A stretch of DNA of 43,320 bases from Alphaproteobacteria bacterium (GTDB taxonomy: Bacteria; Pseudomonadota; Alphaproteobacteria; CACIAM-22H2). Every line of letters starts with the position of its first letter. Positions within the stretch are counted from its first letter, which is position 1. The notes under the pieces are model-generated. The model had not been told where the DNA came from and made no database searches. It saw only the letters and a list, made by a program, of their open reading frames with translations. The stretch lies in assembly GCA_016793045.1 (NCBI GenBank), contig JAEUKZ010000269.1, forward strand, positions 1 through 43,320, given 5' to 3'. The position numbers were made by a program, and so were the translations under genes. Positions 31,935-39,694 of this stretch are shown here, one piece after another.

Positions 31935-32009
31935 TGGTGGGCACTACTGGGATTGAACCAGTGACCCCCGCCGTGTGAAAGCGGTGCTCTGCCGCTGAGC
32001 TAAGTGCCC
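31935..32009 (-). tRNA. tRNA-Val (anticodon CAC)
   Basis: On the minus strand: acceptor GGGCACT with AGTGCCC, the same D-arm as the GAC gene, anticodon arm CCGCT-TTCACAC-GGCGG with CAC at 34-36 (one U-G pair at the loop end), T-loop TTCAATC and encoded CCA. Reads GUG. It is convergent with and very similar to the GAC gene, so the pair forms an inverted repeat. Confidence 0.95.
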
Positions 32010-32029
32010 GACCCGCTGCGGAAGACGGG

Positions 32030-32059
32030 GTTGTAGCGGCCGACGGCGGCCGAAGTCAA
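32030..32059 (-). promoter_or_regulatory. Candidate promoter of tRNA-Val (CAC)
   Basis: On the minus strand TTGACT (32059-32054) and TACAAC (32035-32030) with an 18-base spacer, about 20 bp upstream of the tRNA. Confidence 0.55.
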
Positions 32060-32138
32060 GAAATCGGGGGATGGCTTTCGCGCCGGCGCCGACCATATAG
32101 TTTCCAACTTCGCGGCCGGCCGAAGAGGTGATCCGACG

Positions 32139-32951
32139 ATGATGCTCCGCGCGATGCTGCAGCCGTTACGGATCCTGGCGGCGGTCGCCGTCGTATTGGC
32201 CGCGACGGATGCGCGTGCGCAGGGTGTCGAGCGCCTGCGGCTGGGATACGATGTCCTGTTTTCCGGGGTCACGATCGCGGTGATGGACGTCGACACCACC
32301 GTGACGACGACCGCCTTCGAGGTGAACAGCTACGTCACGACGACCGGCTTCTTCAACACGCTGATGCCATTGACCGTCCAAGCCCGCAGCGAGGGCCGGA
32401 TGGCGGCCGGGGTGCCCGTTCCGGTCCGCCACACCAGCGAGTCACGCGGACGAAGTTCGGTTCGCACGATCCGCGCCGAGTATCAGGGCGGTCGCTTGGC
32501 GCGTTTCGAACGCCGCGTCAATCCGCCCGATCCGACCGTGGCCTCGCAGATCTCAGACGAGGAACGGCTTGGCACCACCGATCCGGGGACGGCCCTTCTC
32601 GGGTTGGTCCTCGCCATCGCCTACGGGCGCGGCTGTACGGCTGAGGTGACATCGTTCGACGGCCGGCGCCTGCACCAGATCCGTTTCGTCGACGGGGGGC
32701 GTCAGCGCGCTCCGCCATCCGTCCCGGTGGCGCTCGCCGGCCAGACGGTGCTGTGCACGTTCTCCTACCAGAGCCGCGACGGGGTGGAACCCAATTCACC
32801 GACCCGTATGGGGCGGGCGTGGATCGGCCGGGTCCGGTCCGATGGCACGATGGCGCCGATCCGGGTCGAACTCGAGACGCGTTGGGGCACCGCGGTCGTC
32901 CAACTTCGTGCCTTGGCCGACACGGCTGCGCTGAATTCCCCGATCCCTTAA
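32139..32951 (+). CDS. Exported DUF3108 family protein
   Basis: 270 residues. Signal peptide over residues 1-28 ending ARAQG. The mature domain is beta-rich with RLRLGYDVLFSGVTIAVMDVD at its start, then SYVTTTGFFNTLMPLTVQARSEG, then LARFERRVNPPDPTV, and a closing RMGRAWIGRVRSDGTMAPIRVELE. This matches DUF3108, a family of periplasmic proteins of unknown function whose fold suggests outer-membrane or lipoprotein trafficking. AGAGGTGA lies seven bases before the ATG. TATAGT at 32096-32101 could be its -10. The GlmU-like gene begins 34 bp after its stop, so they may share a transcript. Confidence 0.85.
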   Translation: MMLRAMLQPLRILAAVAVVLAATDARAQGVERLRLGYDVLFSGVTIAVMDVDTTVTTTAFEVNSYVTTTGFFNTLMPLTVQARSEGRMAAGVPVPVRHTSESRGRSSVRTIRAEYQGGRLARFERRVNPPDPTVASQISDEERLGTTDPGTALLGLVLAIAYGRGCTAEVTSFDGRRLHQIRFVDGGRQRAPPSVPVALAGQTVLCTFSYQSRDGVEPNSPTRMGRAWIGRVRSDGTMAPIRVELETRWGTAVVQLRALADTAALNSPIP

Positions 32952-32985
32952 GCTGTTGCGATCCAAGCAACCGAATCCGATCCGT

Positions 32986-33960
32986 ATGACGCCCCCAGAT
33001 TTCGCAGCGGTCATTCTTGCCGCGGGCTTCGGCACGCGGATGAAGTCAGATCGTCCGAAGGTGATGCATGAGATCGCGCACCGCGCGATGATCGGACACG
33101 TCGTGGCGAGCGTGGCACCGCTCTCGCCCCGACGCACGGCAGTCGTCGTCGGCCCTGACATGGGTGCGGTCCTGGCGGCGGCGCAGCGGGCCGCGCCGCA
33201 GCTGTCGATCAGCGCCGTCGAACAGCGCGAGCGCAAGGGTACGGGCCACGCCGTTGCGCAGACCCGTACGGCGCTTTCGGGCATAGATGGTGACGTCGTG
33301 ATCCTCTATGGCGACGTGCCGCTGTTGCGGACCGAGACGATCTCGCGCGCCCTGGCGATGCGGCGTGACGGCGGACATGCCGTGACGGTGATCGGCATGC
33401 GACCCGACGACCCGGGAGCGTACGGTCGGTTGGTGGTCGGTCCCGACGGTCTGCTCGACCGCATCGTCGAAGCGTCGGATGCGGACGCGGCGACTCGCGC
33501 GATCGGGCTGTGCAACTCCGGCCTCATGGTCGTCGACGGTCGCGCGCTCTTTTCGCTCATCGATCGACTGTCGCCGGACAATGCGCAACGCGAGTTTTAC
33601 CTGACGGACATCATCGGCCACGCGCGCGCTGCCGGCCGCAGCTGTTCCGTTGTCGAGGCGCCGGCCGAGGAGCTGACCGGCGTCAATTCCCGTGCGGAAC
33701 TCGCAGCCGCGGAACTCGCGCTGCAGACGCGGCTGCGCGCGGCGGCGATGGCTGGCGGTGCGACGCTCACGGATCCGAATTCGGTCTGGCTGAGTTTCGA
33801 TACCGCCATCGGTCGGGATGTCCAGATTGGCCCGGCGGTGTCGTTTGGTCCCGGCGTTACGGTTGGCGACGGCGCACGCATCGGCCCGTTCTGCCATATC
33901 GAGAACGTCCGCATCGCGGCCGGCGCAGTCGTGCCGCCCGGCACCCATTCCGGACCTTGA
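32986..33960 (+). CDS. GlmU-like N-acetylglucosamine-1-phosphate uridylyltransferase lacking most of the acetyltransferase domain
   Basis: 324 residues from ATG 32986. Residues 5-230 are a complete nucleotidyltransferase domain: LAAGFGTRMKSDRPKVMHE (11-29), QRERKGTGHAVAQTR near 85, ILYGDVPLLRTETI near 105, YGRLVVGPDGLLDRIVE, and NAQREFYLTDIIGHARAAG, then LTGVNSRAELAAAE. These are GlmU hallmarks. After the linker helix only two or three hexapeptide turns of the left-handed beta helix are present (IGRDVQIGPAVSFGPGVTV, then IGPFCHIENV) and the protein ends at THSGP. Full GlmU has about 450 residues. The uridylyltransferase activity is plausible; the acetyl-CoA site is missing. No frame continues the missing part downstream. 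Confidence 0.85.
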   Translation: MTPPDFAAVILAAGFGTRMKSDRPKVMHEIAHRAMIGHVVASVAPLSPRRTAVVVGPDMGAVLAAAQRAAPQLSISAVEQRERKGTGHAVAQTRTALSGIDGDVVILYGDVPLLRTETISRALAMRRDGGHAVTVIGMRPDDPGAYGRLVVGPDGLLDRIVEASDADAATRAIGLCNSGLMVVDGRALFSLIDRLSPDNAQREFYLTDIIGHARAAGRSCSVVEAPAEELTGVNSRAELAAAELALQTRLRAAAMAGGATLTDPNSVWLSFDTAIGRDVQIGPAVSFGPGVTVGDGARIGPFCHIENVRIAAGAVVPPGTHSGP

Positions 33961-33978
33961 GCGGCCGACCAGCGCGGG

Positions 33979-34215
33979 TCAACGCTGCCAGGGCGCCTTC
34001 CTCGCCTCGATGGCGGCGGCTCTGCGATCGATGCCGATGTCCTGCAGCAGCCGCTCGTCGAGCGCGGCGAGAGCGCGGCGTTCGCGCGAGCGGGCGATAA
34101 GGGTCAACGCGGCTGTCGAAATTCGGGTCGACAGTGCGGTGAGCGGGAGCCAAAGCCGCCCCGCAAGACCGCTCTGCGTATCGCCGCGGCCGTCGGCACG
34201 CCTGGTGTGTAGCAT
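33979..34215 (-). CDS. DUF1127 small protein
   Basis: 78 residues. The C-terminal half RRALAALDERLLQDIGIDRRAAAIEARKAPWQR is the DUF1127 signature (an L-D-R-L-L-D-I-G-like core and a final W). The first 25 residues are variable and basic. Small DUF1127 proteins are common in alphaproteobacteria and some influence RNA turnover or phosphate and carbon metabolism; the job of this one is unknown. GGAGA lies six bases before the ATG. It is convergent with the GlmU-like gene (18 bp between stops) and divergent from the ArsR-type gene. Confidence 0.85.
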   Translation of the reverse strand: MLHTRRADGRGDTQSGLAGRLWLPLTALSTRISTAALTLIARSRERRALAALDERLLQDIGIDRRAAAIEARKAPWQR

Positions 34216-34347
34216 GTGAGTCTCCGTCGCATCCCTCGGACGGCGCGGAGATTGTCAGCGGGTGCGCAGTGCGCGGCGTTCAATCGCTTTGGCCGATGAC
34301 GAAGCGTCGGCAATTGCCGGCCGGCCGTCGGCTCCGTACGATGCGCC

Positions 34348-35073
34348 ATGTCAAACGCGACGAGCATGGCCGCGGTCGCGGCCCTGGTGGGGGACACGGC
34401 TCGGGCGATAATGCTCGATGCGCTCATCGGCGGCCGTGCCCTGACGGCGGGTGAGCTTGCATTCGTGGCGGGTGTCTCCGCCCCGACTGCGAGCGCCCAT
34501 CTCGCAAAGCTTTCCGACGGCGGCATGGTGACGGTGGTCAAGCAGGGGCGGCACCGCTATTTCCGGCTTGCGTCGCCGCTGGTTGCACGCATGCTCGAGG
34601 GTATCATGGTGGTCGCGTCGGTTGACGCACCGCCCCGATTTCGCCCGCGTCTGCCGCGCGATGAAGCGCTGCGCTTGGCCCGCACATGTTACGACCACTT
34701 CGCCGGTCGCCTGGGCGTTGCGCTCGCGGATCAGCTCGTCGCACGCTCGCTGATCGTGATGGGCGACGATGCCGGCGAACTGACCGAAGAAGGTTCGGCT
34801 TTTCTGCGCGAATTCGGCGTCGAGATCGCGCCCGATGCTCGCCGGCATGCGCGGGCCTTCTGCCGGCCCTGCCTCGACTGGACCGAGCGCCGCCTGCACC
34901 TCGCCGGCGCCGTCGGCGCATCGATTGCCCGGCGCTGCTTCGCGCTCGGCTGGGTTGCACGCGTCCGCGACGGACGGGCCCTGTCGATCTCAAGGCCGGG
35001 TGCGGATGGATTTCGGCGGGTCTTCGGCATCGACATCGCCGAGCTTGCGGCGGCTGTGAAGCTTGCCGCGTAG
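34348..35073 (+). CDS. ArsR-type helix-turn-helix regulator with C-terminal extension
   Basis: 241 residues. Residues 5-80 form a winged helix: VAALVGDTARAIMLDALIGG, then LTAGELAFVAGVSAPTASAHL as the recognition region, then LSDGGMVTVVKQGRHRYFRL as the wing. This is the ArsR/SmtB pattern, although the metal-binding cysteine box is absent. The C-terminal 150 residues (DEALRLARTCYDHFAGRLGVAL, then ARAFCRPCLDWTERRLHLAG, with a C-R-P-C pair) are found in a group of alphaproteobacterial ArsR-like proteins; the two cysteines could bind a metal or sense redox state. The target is unknown; gabD is 90 bp downstream on the same strand and is a candidate. Confidence 0.88.
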   Translation: MSNATSMAAVAALVGDTARAIMLDALIGGRALTAGELAFVAGVSAPTASAHLAKLSDGGMVTVVKQGRHRYFRLASPLVARMLEGIMVVASVDAPPRFRPRLPRDEALRLARTCYDHFAGRLGVALADQLVARSLIVMGDDAGELTEEGSAFLREFGVEIAPDARRHARAFCRPCLDWTERRLHLAGAVGASIARRCFALGWVARVRDGRALSISRPGADGFRRVFGIDIAELAAAVKLAA

Positions 35074-35163
35074 GCGTTCGATCCGGCGAGGGCCGGGTCT
35101 GGCCGTGGACGCCGCAGCGGCCGTATACTCAGGCTTTCCCCGAGGCCGCACGAGGACAACGCC

Positions 35164-36654
35164 ATGCGTCAGCCCGCAATCGATCCGCGCCCGCACACCG
35201 GCGTCGCGCTGAAGGACCCGAAGCTTTTCAGGGAGGCTTGCTATATCGACGGCACCTGGTCGGCGGCCGAGGGCAAGGGAGTCATTGCGGTCAACAATCC
35301 GGCGACCGGCGAAACGATCGGGACGGTTCCGCGAATGGGGACTGCAGAAACCCGGCGCGCGATCGAGGCCGCCAATGCGGCATGGCCCGCCTGGCGCAAG
35401 AAGACGGCGAAGGAACGTGCCGCGATCGTCCGCAAGCTGAACGATCTCATGATCGCGAACGCCGACGACTTGGCCCTTCTGATGACGACGGAGCAGGGCA
35501 AGCCGCTCGCCGAAGCCAAGGGCGAGGTTCTCTATGCCGCCTCGTTCCTCGAGTGGTTTGCGGAAGAAGCGAAGCGCGCCTACGGTGACACGATCCCGTC
35601 GCCGTGGGCGGACAAGCGCCTGGTCGTGGTCAAGGAACCGGTCGGCGTGGTCGCCTGCATTACGCCGTGGAACTTTCCCGCCGCAATGATCACGCGGAAG
35701 GCTGGACCTGCTCTGGCGGCCGGCTGCACCGTCGTCATCAAGCCGGCGTCGCAGACCCCGTATTCGGCGCTCGCGCTCGCGGAACTGGCGGAGCGTGCGG
35801 GCGTTCCGAGGGGGGTGTTCAACGTCATCACCGGCAGCGCGGGTGAAATCGGCGGCGAGCTCACGGCCAACCCGATCGTGCGCAAGCTGTCGTTCACGGG
35901 TTCGACCGAGATCGGCAAGGTCCTGATGGCGCAGTGCGCCGCCACCGTGAAGAAGGTCTCGCTCGAACTCGGCGGCAACGCGCCATTCATCGTGTTCGAC
36001 GATGCCGATCTCGATGCTGCGGTGGAGGGCGCGATCATTTCCAAGTATCGCAACACGGGGCAGACCTGCGTCTGCGCGAACCGGTTCCTCGTCCAGGACA
36101 GAGTCTACGACGCCTTCGCTGAAAAGCTCGCCGTCGCGGTCGCGCGGCTCAAGGTCGGCGCCGGCGTGGAGGCGGGCGTGCAGCAGGGGCCGCTGATCGA
36201 CATGAAGGCGGTCGAAAAGGTCGAGGATCACGTCAAGGATGCCGTGTCGAAGGGCGCGGTCGTGAAGTTCGGCGGCAAACGCCATTCGCGCGGCGGGACG
36301 TTCTACGAACCGACGGTGCTGACGGGCGTGACGACCGCGATGGCCGTCGCCAAGGAAGAAACCTTCGGACCGGTGGCCCCGCTGTTCCGTTTCACGACCG
36401 ACGACGAGGCGATCCGGATGGCGAACGACACCGAGTTCGGGCTCGCCTGCTATTTTTACAGCCGCGACGTCGGGCGGATCTGGCGCGTCGCCGAGAGCCT
36501 GGAGTACGGCTTGGTGGGGATCAATGCCGGCCTGATCTCGACCGAGGTCGCGCCGTTCGGCGGCTTCAAGGAATCGGGCCTGGGACGCGAAGGGTCGAAG
36601 TACGGACTCGATGAGTTCATGGAGATCAAATATCTCTGCATGGGCGGCATCTGA
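35164..36654 (+). CDS. gabD: Succinate-semialdehyde dehydrogenase (NAD(P)+)
   Basis: 496 residues, the usual aldehyde dehydrogenase size. Catalytic Cys302 is in GQTCVCANRF, with a second Cys304 two residues on as in E. coli GabD. The general base Glu is in SLELGGNAPFIV, the substrate-side Asn in TPWNFPAAMI, and the cofactor site in FTGSTEIGKVL. DADLDAAVEGAIISKYRN and KEETFGPVAPLFRF are typical of GabD. It oxidises succinate semialdehyde from GABA to succinate in the cytoplasm; glutarate semialdehyde is a possible alternative. GAGGA lies eight bases before ATG 35164. A strong hairpin without T-run (36662-36694) follows its stop. Confidence 0.94.
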   Translation: MRQPAIDPRPHTGVALKDPKLFREACYIDGTWSAAEGKGVIAVNNPATGETIGTVPRMGTAETRRAIEAANAAWPAWRKKTAKERAAIVRKLNDLMIANADDLALLMTTEQGKPLAEAKGEVLYAASFLEWFAEEAKRAYGDTIPSPWADKRLVVVKEPVGVVACITPWNFPAAMITRKAGPALAAGCTVVIKPASQTPYSALALAELAERAGVPRGVFNVITGSAGEIGGELTANPIVRKLSFTGSTEIGKVLMAQCAATVKKVSLELGGNAPFIVFDDADLDAAVEGAIISKYRNTGQTCVCANRFLVQDRVYDAFAEKLAVAVARLKVGAGVEAGVQQGPLIDMKAVEKVEDHVKDAVSKGAVVKFGGKRHSRGGTFYEPTVLTGVTTAMAVAKEETFGPVAPLFRFTTDDEAIRMANDTEFGLACYFYSRDVGRIWRVAESLEYGLVGINAGLISTEVAPFGGFKESGLGREGSKYGLDEFMEIKYLCMGGI

Positions 36655-36661
36655 CGGACGG

Positions 36662-36694
36662 GCGCCAGCGGCGGGCCGAGCCGGCCGCTGGCGC
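36662..36694 (+). repeat. Strong hairpin after gabD, no T-run
   Basis: GCGCCAGCGGC (36662-36672) pairs perfectly with GCCGCTGGCGC (36684-36694); the loop forms a further short GGC-CGA-GCC stem. GGGACGCG follows, so it is not a classical terminator. It may protect the gabD mRNA 3' end or partly stop transcription before the DUF599 gene. Confidence 0.55.
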
Positions 36695-36707
36695 GGGACG
36701 CGCTCCG

Positions 36708-37376
36708 GTGTCGCCGCTGAACTTCGCCGCTTTCGCCGGTTTTCTCGCCGCGTGGATCGGCTACACGTTTTATGCCGATTCCGCGGCCCGCACCCGCAGC
36801 CTCATGGGCGCTGCCAGCCGGCATCGGGCGCTGTGGATGGAGGCAATGCTCGCCCGCGACAACCGCATCGTCGATTCGACCGTCGTTGCAACACTGGCGC
36901 GCAGCGTCCTCTTCTTTGCGCAGACGTCGATCTTCATCATCGCCGGCCTTCTCGCGACCTTCGGGGCCGTCGATCGCATCGGCGCGCTGCTCGCTGAGGT
37001 GCCAATCGCGTCGCCGGGGACATCGCGCGAGCTTCACATCAAGCTCGCGCTGCTGATCGGCGTCTTCATCTATTCGTTCTTCAAGTTCACATGGTCGATG
37101 CGCCTGTTCAACTACCTGTCGGTGCTCGTCGGCGCGGCGCCCGCGCACGACGCGCCGCGCAACGGCGGCCGCGATGCGGCGATTGATCGTGCGGCTCGGC
37201 TCGGAGACCTTGCCGTCGACCATTTCAATCGCGGTATTCGGGGCTACTATTTCGGCCTCGCCGTCCTATCTTGGTTTCTCGATCCGTGGCTGTTCATGGC
37301 GGCGACGCTTTGGGTCGTCGCCGTCCTGTGGCGACGCGAGTTCCGATCCGACACGCTGTCGGCGATGAGTCAATGA
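36708..37376 (+). CDS. DUF599 family membrane protein
   Basis: 222 residues from GTG 36708. Four to five hydrophobic segments: residues 5-24 (FAAFAGFLAAWIGYTFYAD), 65-90 (SVLFFAQTSIFIIAGLLATF), 112-130 (ALLIGVFIYSFFKFTWSMRL), and two at the end (GYYFGLAVLSWFLDPWLFM, AATLWVVAVLW). MRLFNYLSVLVGAAP and VDHFNRGIRGYYFGLA are DUF599 signatures. The family is of unknown function and lies in the inner membrane. gor begins seven bases after its stop, so they are likely co-transcribed. Confidence 0.88.
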   Translation: MSPLNFAAFAGFLAAWIGYTFYADSAARTRSLMGAASRHRALWMEAMLARDNRIVDSTVVATLARSVLFFAQTSIFIIAGLLATFGAVDRIGALLAEVPIASPGTSRELHIKLALLIGVFIYSFFKFTWSMRLFNYLSVLVGAAPAHDAPRNGGRDAAIDRAARLGDLAVDHFNRGIRGYYFGLAVLSWFLDPWLFMAATLWVVAVLWRREFRSDTLSAMSQ

Positions 37377-37383
37377 GGCGGCG

Positions 37384-38757
37384 ATGAGCGATTTCGACCT
37401 GGACTACCTGGTTATCGGCGCGGGATCGGGCGGCGTCGCTTCGGCGCGGCGTGCGGCGTCCTACGGCGCGAAGGTCGCGATCGTCGAGTCGGTCCGAGTT
37501 GGCGGAACCTGCGTGCTTCGCGGCTGCGTACCGAAGAAGTTGCTGGTTTACGGCACGCACTTCGCCGAGGAGTTCGCCGACGCAGTCGGCTATGGCTGGA
37601 CGGTCGGCACGCCGACGCTCGACTGGGCGAAGCTGATCGCTGCCAAGAATCGCGAACTCGATCGGCTCAACGGCATCTATATCAAGATGCTGAATGACTC
37701 GAAGGTGGCGATCGTCGAGGGCCGTGCGCGCTTCGTCGACCGCAGCCGTGTCGATGTGGGCGGGCGTGTCATGTCGGCACGGCACATTCTCGTGGCGACC
37801 GGCGGCCGGCCGGAATTGCCGGACATCCCCGGCATCGAACATGCGATCACGTCAGACGAGGCGCTCGATCTGCCGCGGTTGCCGCGCCGGGCGGTCGTCG
37901 TCGGCGGCGGGTATATCGCAGTCGAGTTTGCGGGAATCTTCGCGGCGGCCGGCGTCGCCGTGACCGAAATCATCCGTGGCCCCCAGATCCTGCGCGGCTT
38001 CGATCGCGAAGTCGCGATGCATCTGGCGGGCGAGATGAAGAAGCACGGCATCGCCATTCGCCCGTCGACGAAAGTGGTGGCGATCGAGCGCGCCGGCGAG
38101 AGCTTCATCGTCGTAACCGATGACGGCACCCGGATCGAGGCGGACGTCGTGATGTACGCCACGGGGCGGACGCCGAACACGGCAGGGCTCGATCTGGACC
38201 GCATCGGCGTGCACCTCAACAAGCGCGGTGCGATTGTGGTGGACGAGCGGCAGCAGACGACCGCTTCGGGCGTATACGCGATCGGCGACGTCACGGACCG
38301 CATAAATCTGACCCCCGTCGCGATCGCGGAAGGACGGGCGCTGGCCGAAACGCTGTTCAATGACAACCCGCTGACCGTCGATCATCGCGACGTCCCGACG
38401 GCTGTGTTCAGCCAGCCGCCGGTCGGAACGGTGGGGCTGACCGAAGAGGCGGCGCGCGCGATCGGCGAGGTCGACGTCTACAAGGCCGCGTTCCGGCCGA
38501 TGAAGCACACCTTGTCCGGCCGCGACGAACGCACACTGATGAAGCTCGTCGTCGATCGCGCGTCCGGCCGGGTCCGCGGCTGCCACATGGTCGGCGCCGA
38601 TGCGCCGGAGATCATTCAAGGGCTTGCCATCGCGGTGAAGGCTGGCCTCACCAAGGCCGATTTCGATCGCACGATCGCGATCCATCCGACGGCGGCGGAG
38701 GAGTTCGTGCTGATGCGAGAGCCGGTGAAGCCGCCGATCGCCCAGGCGGCGCAGTAG
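37384..38757 (+). CDS. gor: Glutathione-disulfide reductase
   Basis: Reduces GSSG to GSH with NADPH and FAD in the cytoplasm. 457 residues. FAD-binding GAGSGGVASARRAASYG at residues 12-28, redox pair GGTCVLRGCVPKK (Cys41 and Cys46), NAD(P)-binding VVVGGGYIAVEFAGIFAAAG near 175, second FAD contact YAIGDVTDRINLTPVA near 300, and the active-site His-Glu in TIAIHPTAAEEFVLM at the C-terminus. All catalytic residues are present. The start ATG 37384 is seven bases after the DUF599 stop with GAGGCGGCG upstream. It is convergent with the YdcF gene and their stop codons are five bases apart. Confidence 0.96.
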   Translation: MSDFDLDYLVIGAGSGGVASARRAASYGAKVAIVESVRVGGTCVLRGCVPKKLLVYGTHFAEEFADAVGYGWTVGTPTLDWAKLIAAKNRELDRLNGIYIKMLNDSKVAIVEGRARFVDRSRVDVGGRVMSARHILVATGGRPELPDIPGIEHAITSDEALDLPRLPRRAVVVGGGYIAVEFAGIFAAAGVAVTEIIRGPQILRGFDREVAMHLAGEMKKHGIAIRPSTKVVAIERAGESFIVVTDDGTRIEADVVMYATGRTPNTAGLDLDRIGVHLNKRGAIVVDERQQTTASGVYAIGDVTDRINLTPVAIAEGRALAETLFNDNPLTVDHRDVPTAVFSQPPVGTVGLTEEAARAIGEVDVYKAAFRPMKHTLSGRDERTLMKLVVDRASGRVRGCHMVGADAPEIIQGLAIAVKAGLTKADFDRTIAIHPTAAEEFVLMREPVKPPIAQAAQ

Positions 38758-38762
38758 CGCCG

Positions 38763-39563
38763 TCAGCCCGGGCGCGGTCCCGGAATGATCTGGTCGGTCA
38801 GGCCAAAGGTTGAGTAGAGGAAGAGCGCGGCGAATTCCCTCGTGGCCTGTGCGAGCAGCCGCAATCCGCTGTCGAAGCTGAACGCGCCGCGCCAGTTCGC
38901 CCGCGCACCCGTCCAATAGTCGACAGGGTAGGGGATGACCTGCCACCCAGCGCGCCGGAACGAGCCCATCGCACGCGGCATGTGGAAGGCCGACGTGACG
39001 AGCAGCCAGGTCTGGCCGGTCTCGGGCGCCGCGACGCGCAGCGAAAACATCGCGTTCTCGTAAGTGTTGCGGGAGCGATCTTCGAGGGTGACGCGGCTGC
39101 GATCGATACCGAACAGCGTCAGGACGTCGGCAGCGCTGTGCGCCTCGGTCGCCGACGGATGCGCGTCGTCGGGTGCACCACCGGAGTAGACGATCCGCGC
39201 TTCCGGAAAACGCCGCGCGAGCTCCGCCATCGCCATGATGCGCGGCAGATTCGTGTCGCCGAAGGAATGTCGCTGCCGGGTCGTCGCGAGCACGGCATCG
39301 AAATCGCCGCCCAGGACGACGATCCCGTCAACACGTTCCGGGAGCTGTTCGGGCGGCGGAAAGCGGTTCTCGAGCGAAGCAAGAAGCCAGGAGCCGATCG
39401 GCACGACCGATAGCAGCAGGGCGACCGCGACGGTCGCGGTGATCAGGCCGCGCCCGATCCAGTCGCGCCGCGTCCACAGCACGAGCGTGCCTATGACAAG
39501 CGCTGCGAACGCGACGGTGCGCGGGTCGACCAGGACGTCGATCAGCTTGAACAGCTCGGGCAT
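38763..39563 (-). CDS. YdcF/ElyC family membrane protein (DUF218)
   Basis: 266 residues from ATG 39563 (MPELFKLIDVLVDPRTVAF); the frame stays open upstream without family sequence. Two N-terminal transmembrane helices (residues 18-36 and 42-62) precede a DUF218 domain: DGIVVLGGDFDAVLATTRQR near 90, ARRFPEARIVYSGG near 120, EDRSRNTYENAMF near 165, and WLLVTSAFHMPRAMGSFRRAGW near 190. The domain is found in E. coli ElyC and SanA and is tied to envelope polysaccharide or lipid-II linked steps, without a proven reaction. It is convergent with gor and divergent from the DAHP synthase gene. Confidence 0.92.
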   Translation of the reverse strand: MPELFKLIDVLVDPRTVAFAALVIGTLVLWTRRDWIGRGLITATVAVALLLSVVPIGSWLLASLENRFPPPEQLPERVDGIVVLGGDFDAVLATTRQRHSFGDTNLPRIMAMAELARRFPEARIVYSGGAPDDAHPSATEAHSAADVLTLFGIDRSRVTLEDRSRNTYENAMFSLRVAAPETGQTWLLVTSAFHMPRAMGSFRRAGWQVIPYPVDYWTGARANWRGAFSFDSGLRLLAQATREFAALFLYSTFGLTDQIIPGPRPG

Positions 39564-39694
39564 GGGGCGGTTGAATAGCCCAGGGCCAACGTGATGGCAA
39601 ACGGACTTCGTTCCGCCGATCGCCTGGACATGGCACATGTTGCGTCCATGCAGCCAAGGCTGGTACCTATAGCGCCCCTGAAAGGATGACGGTC

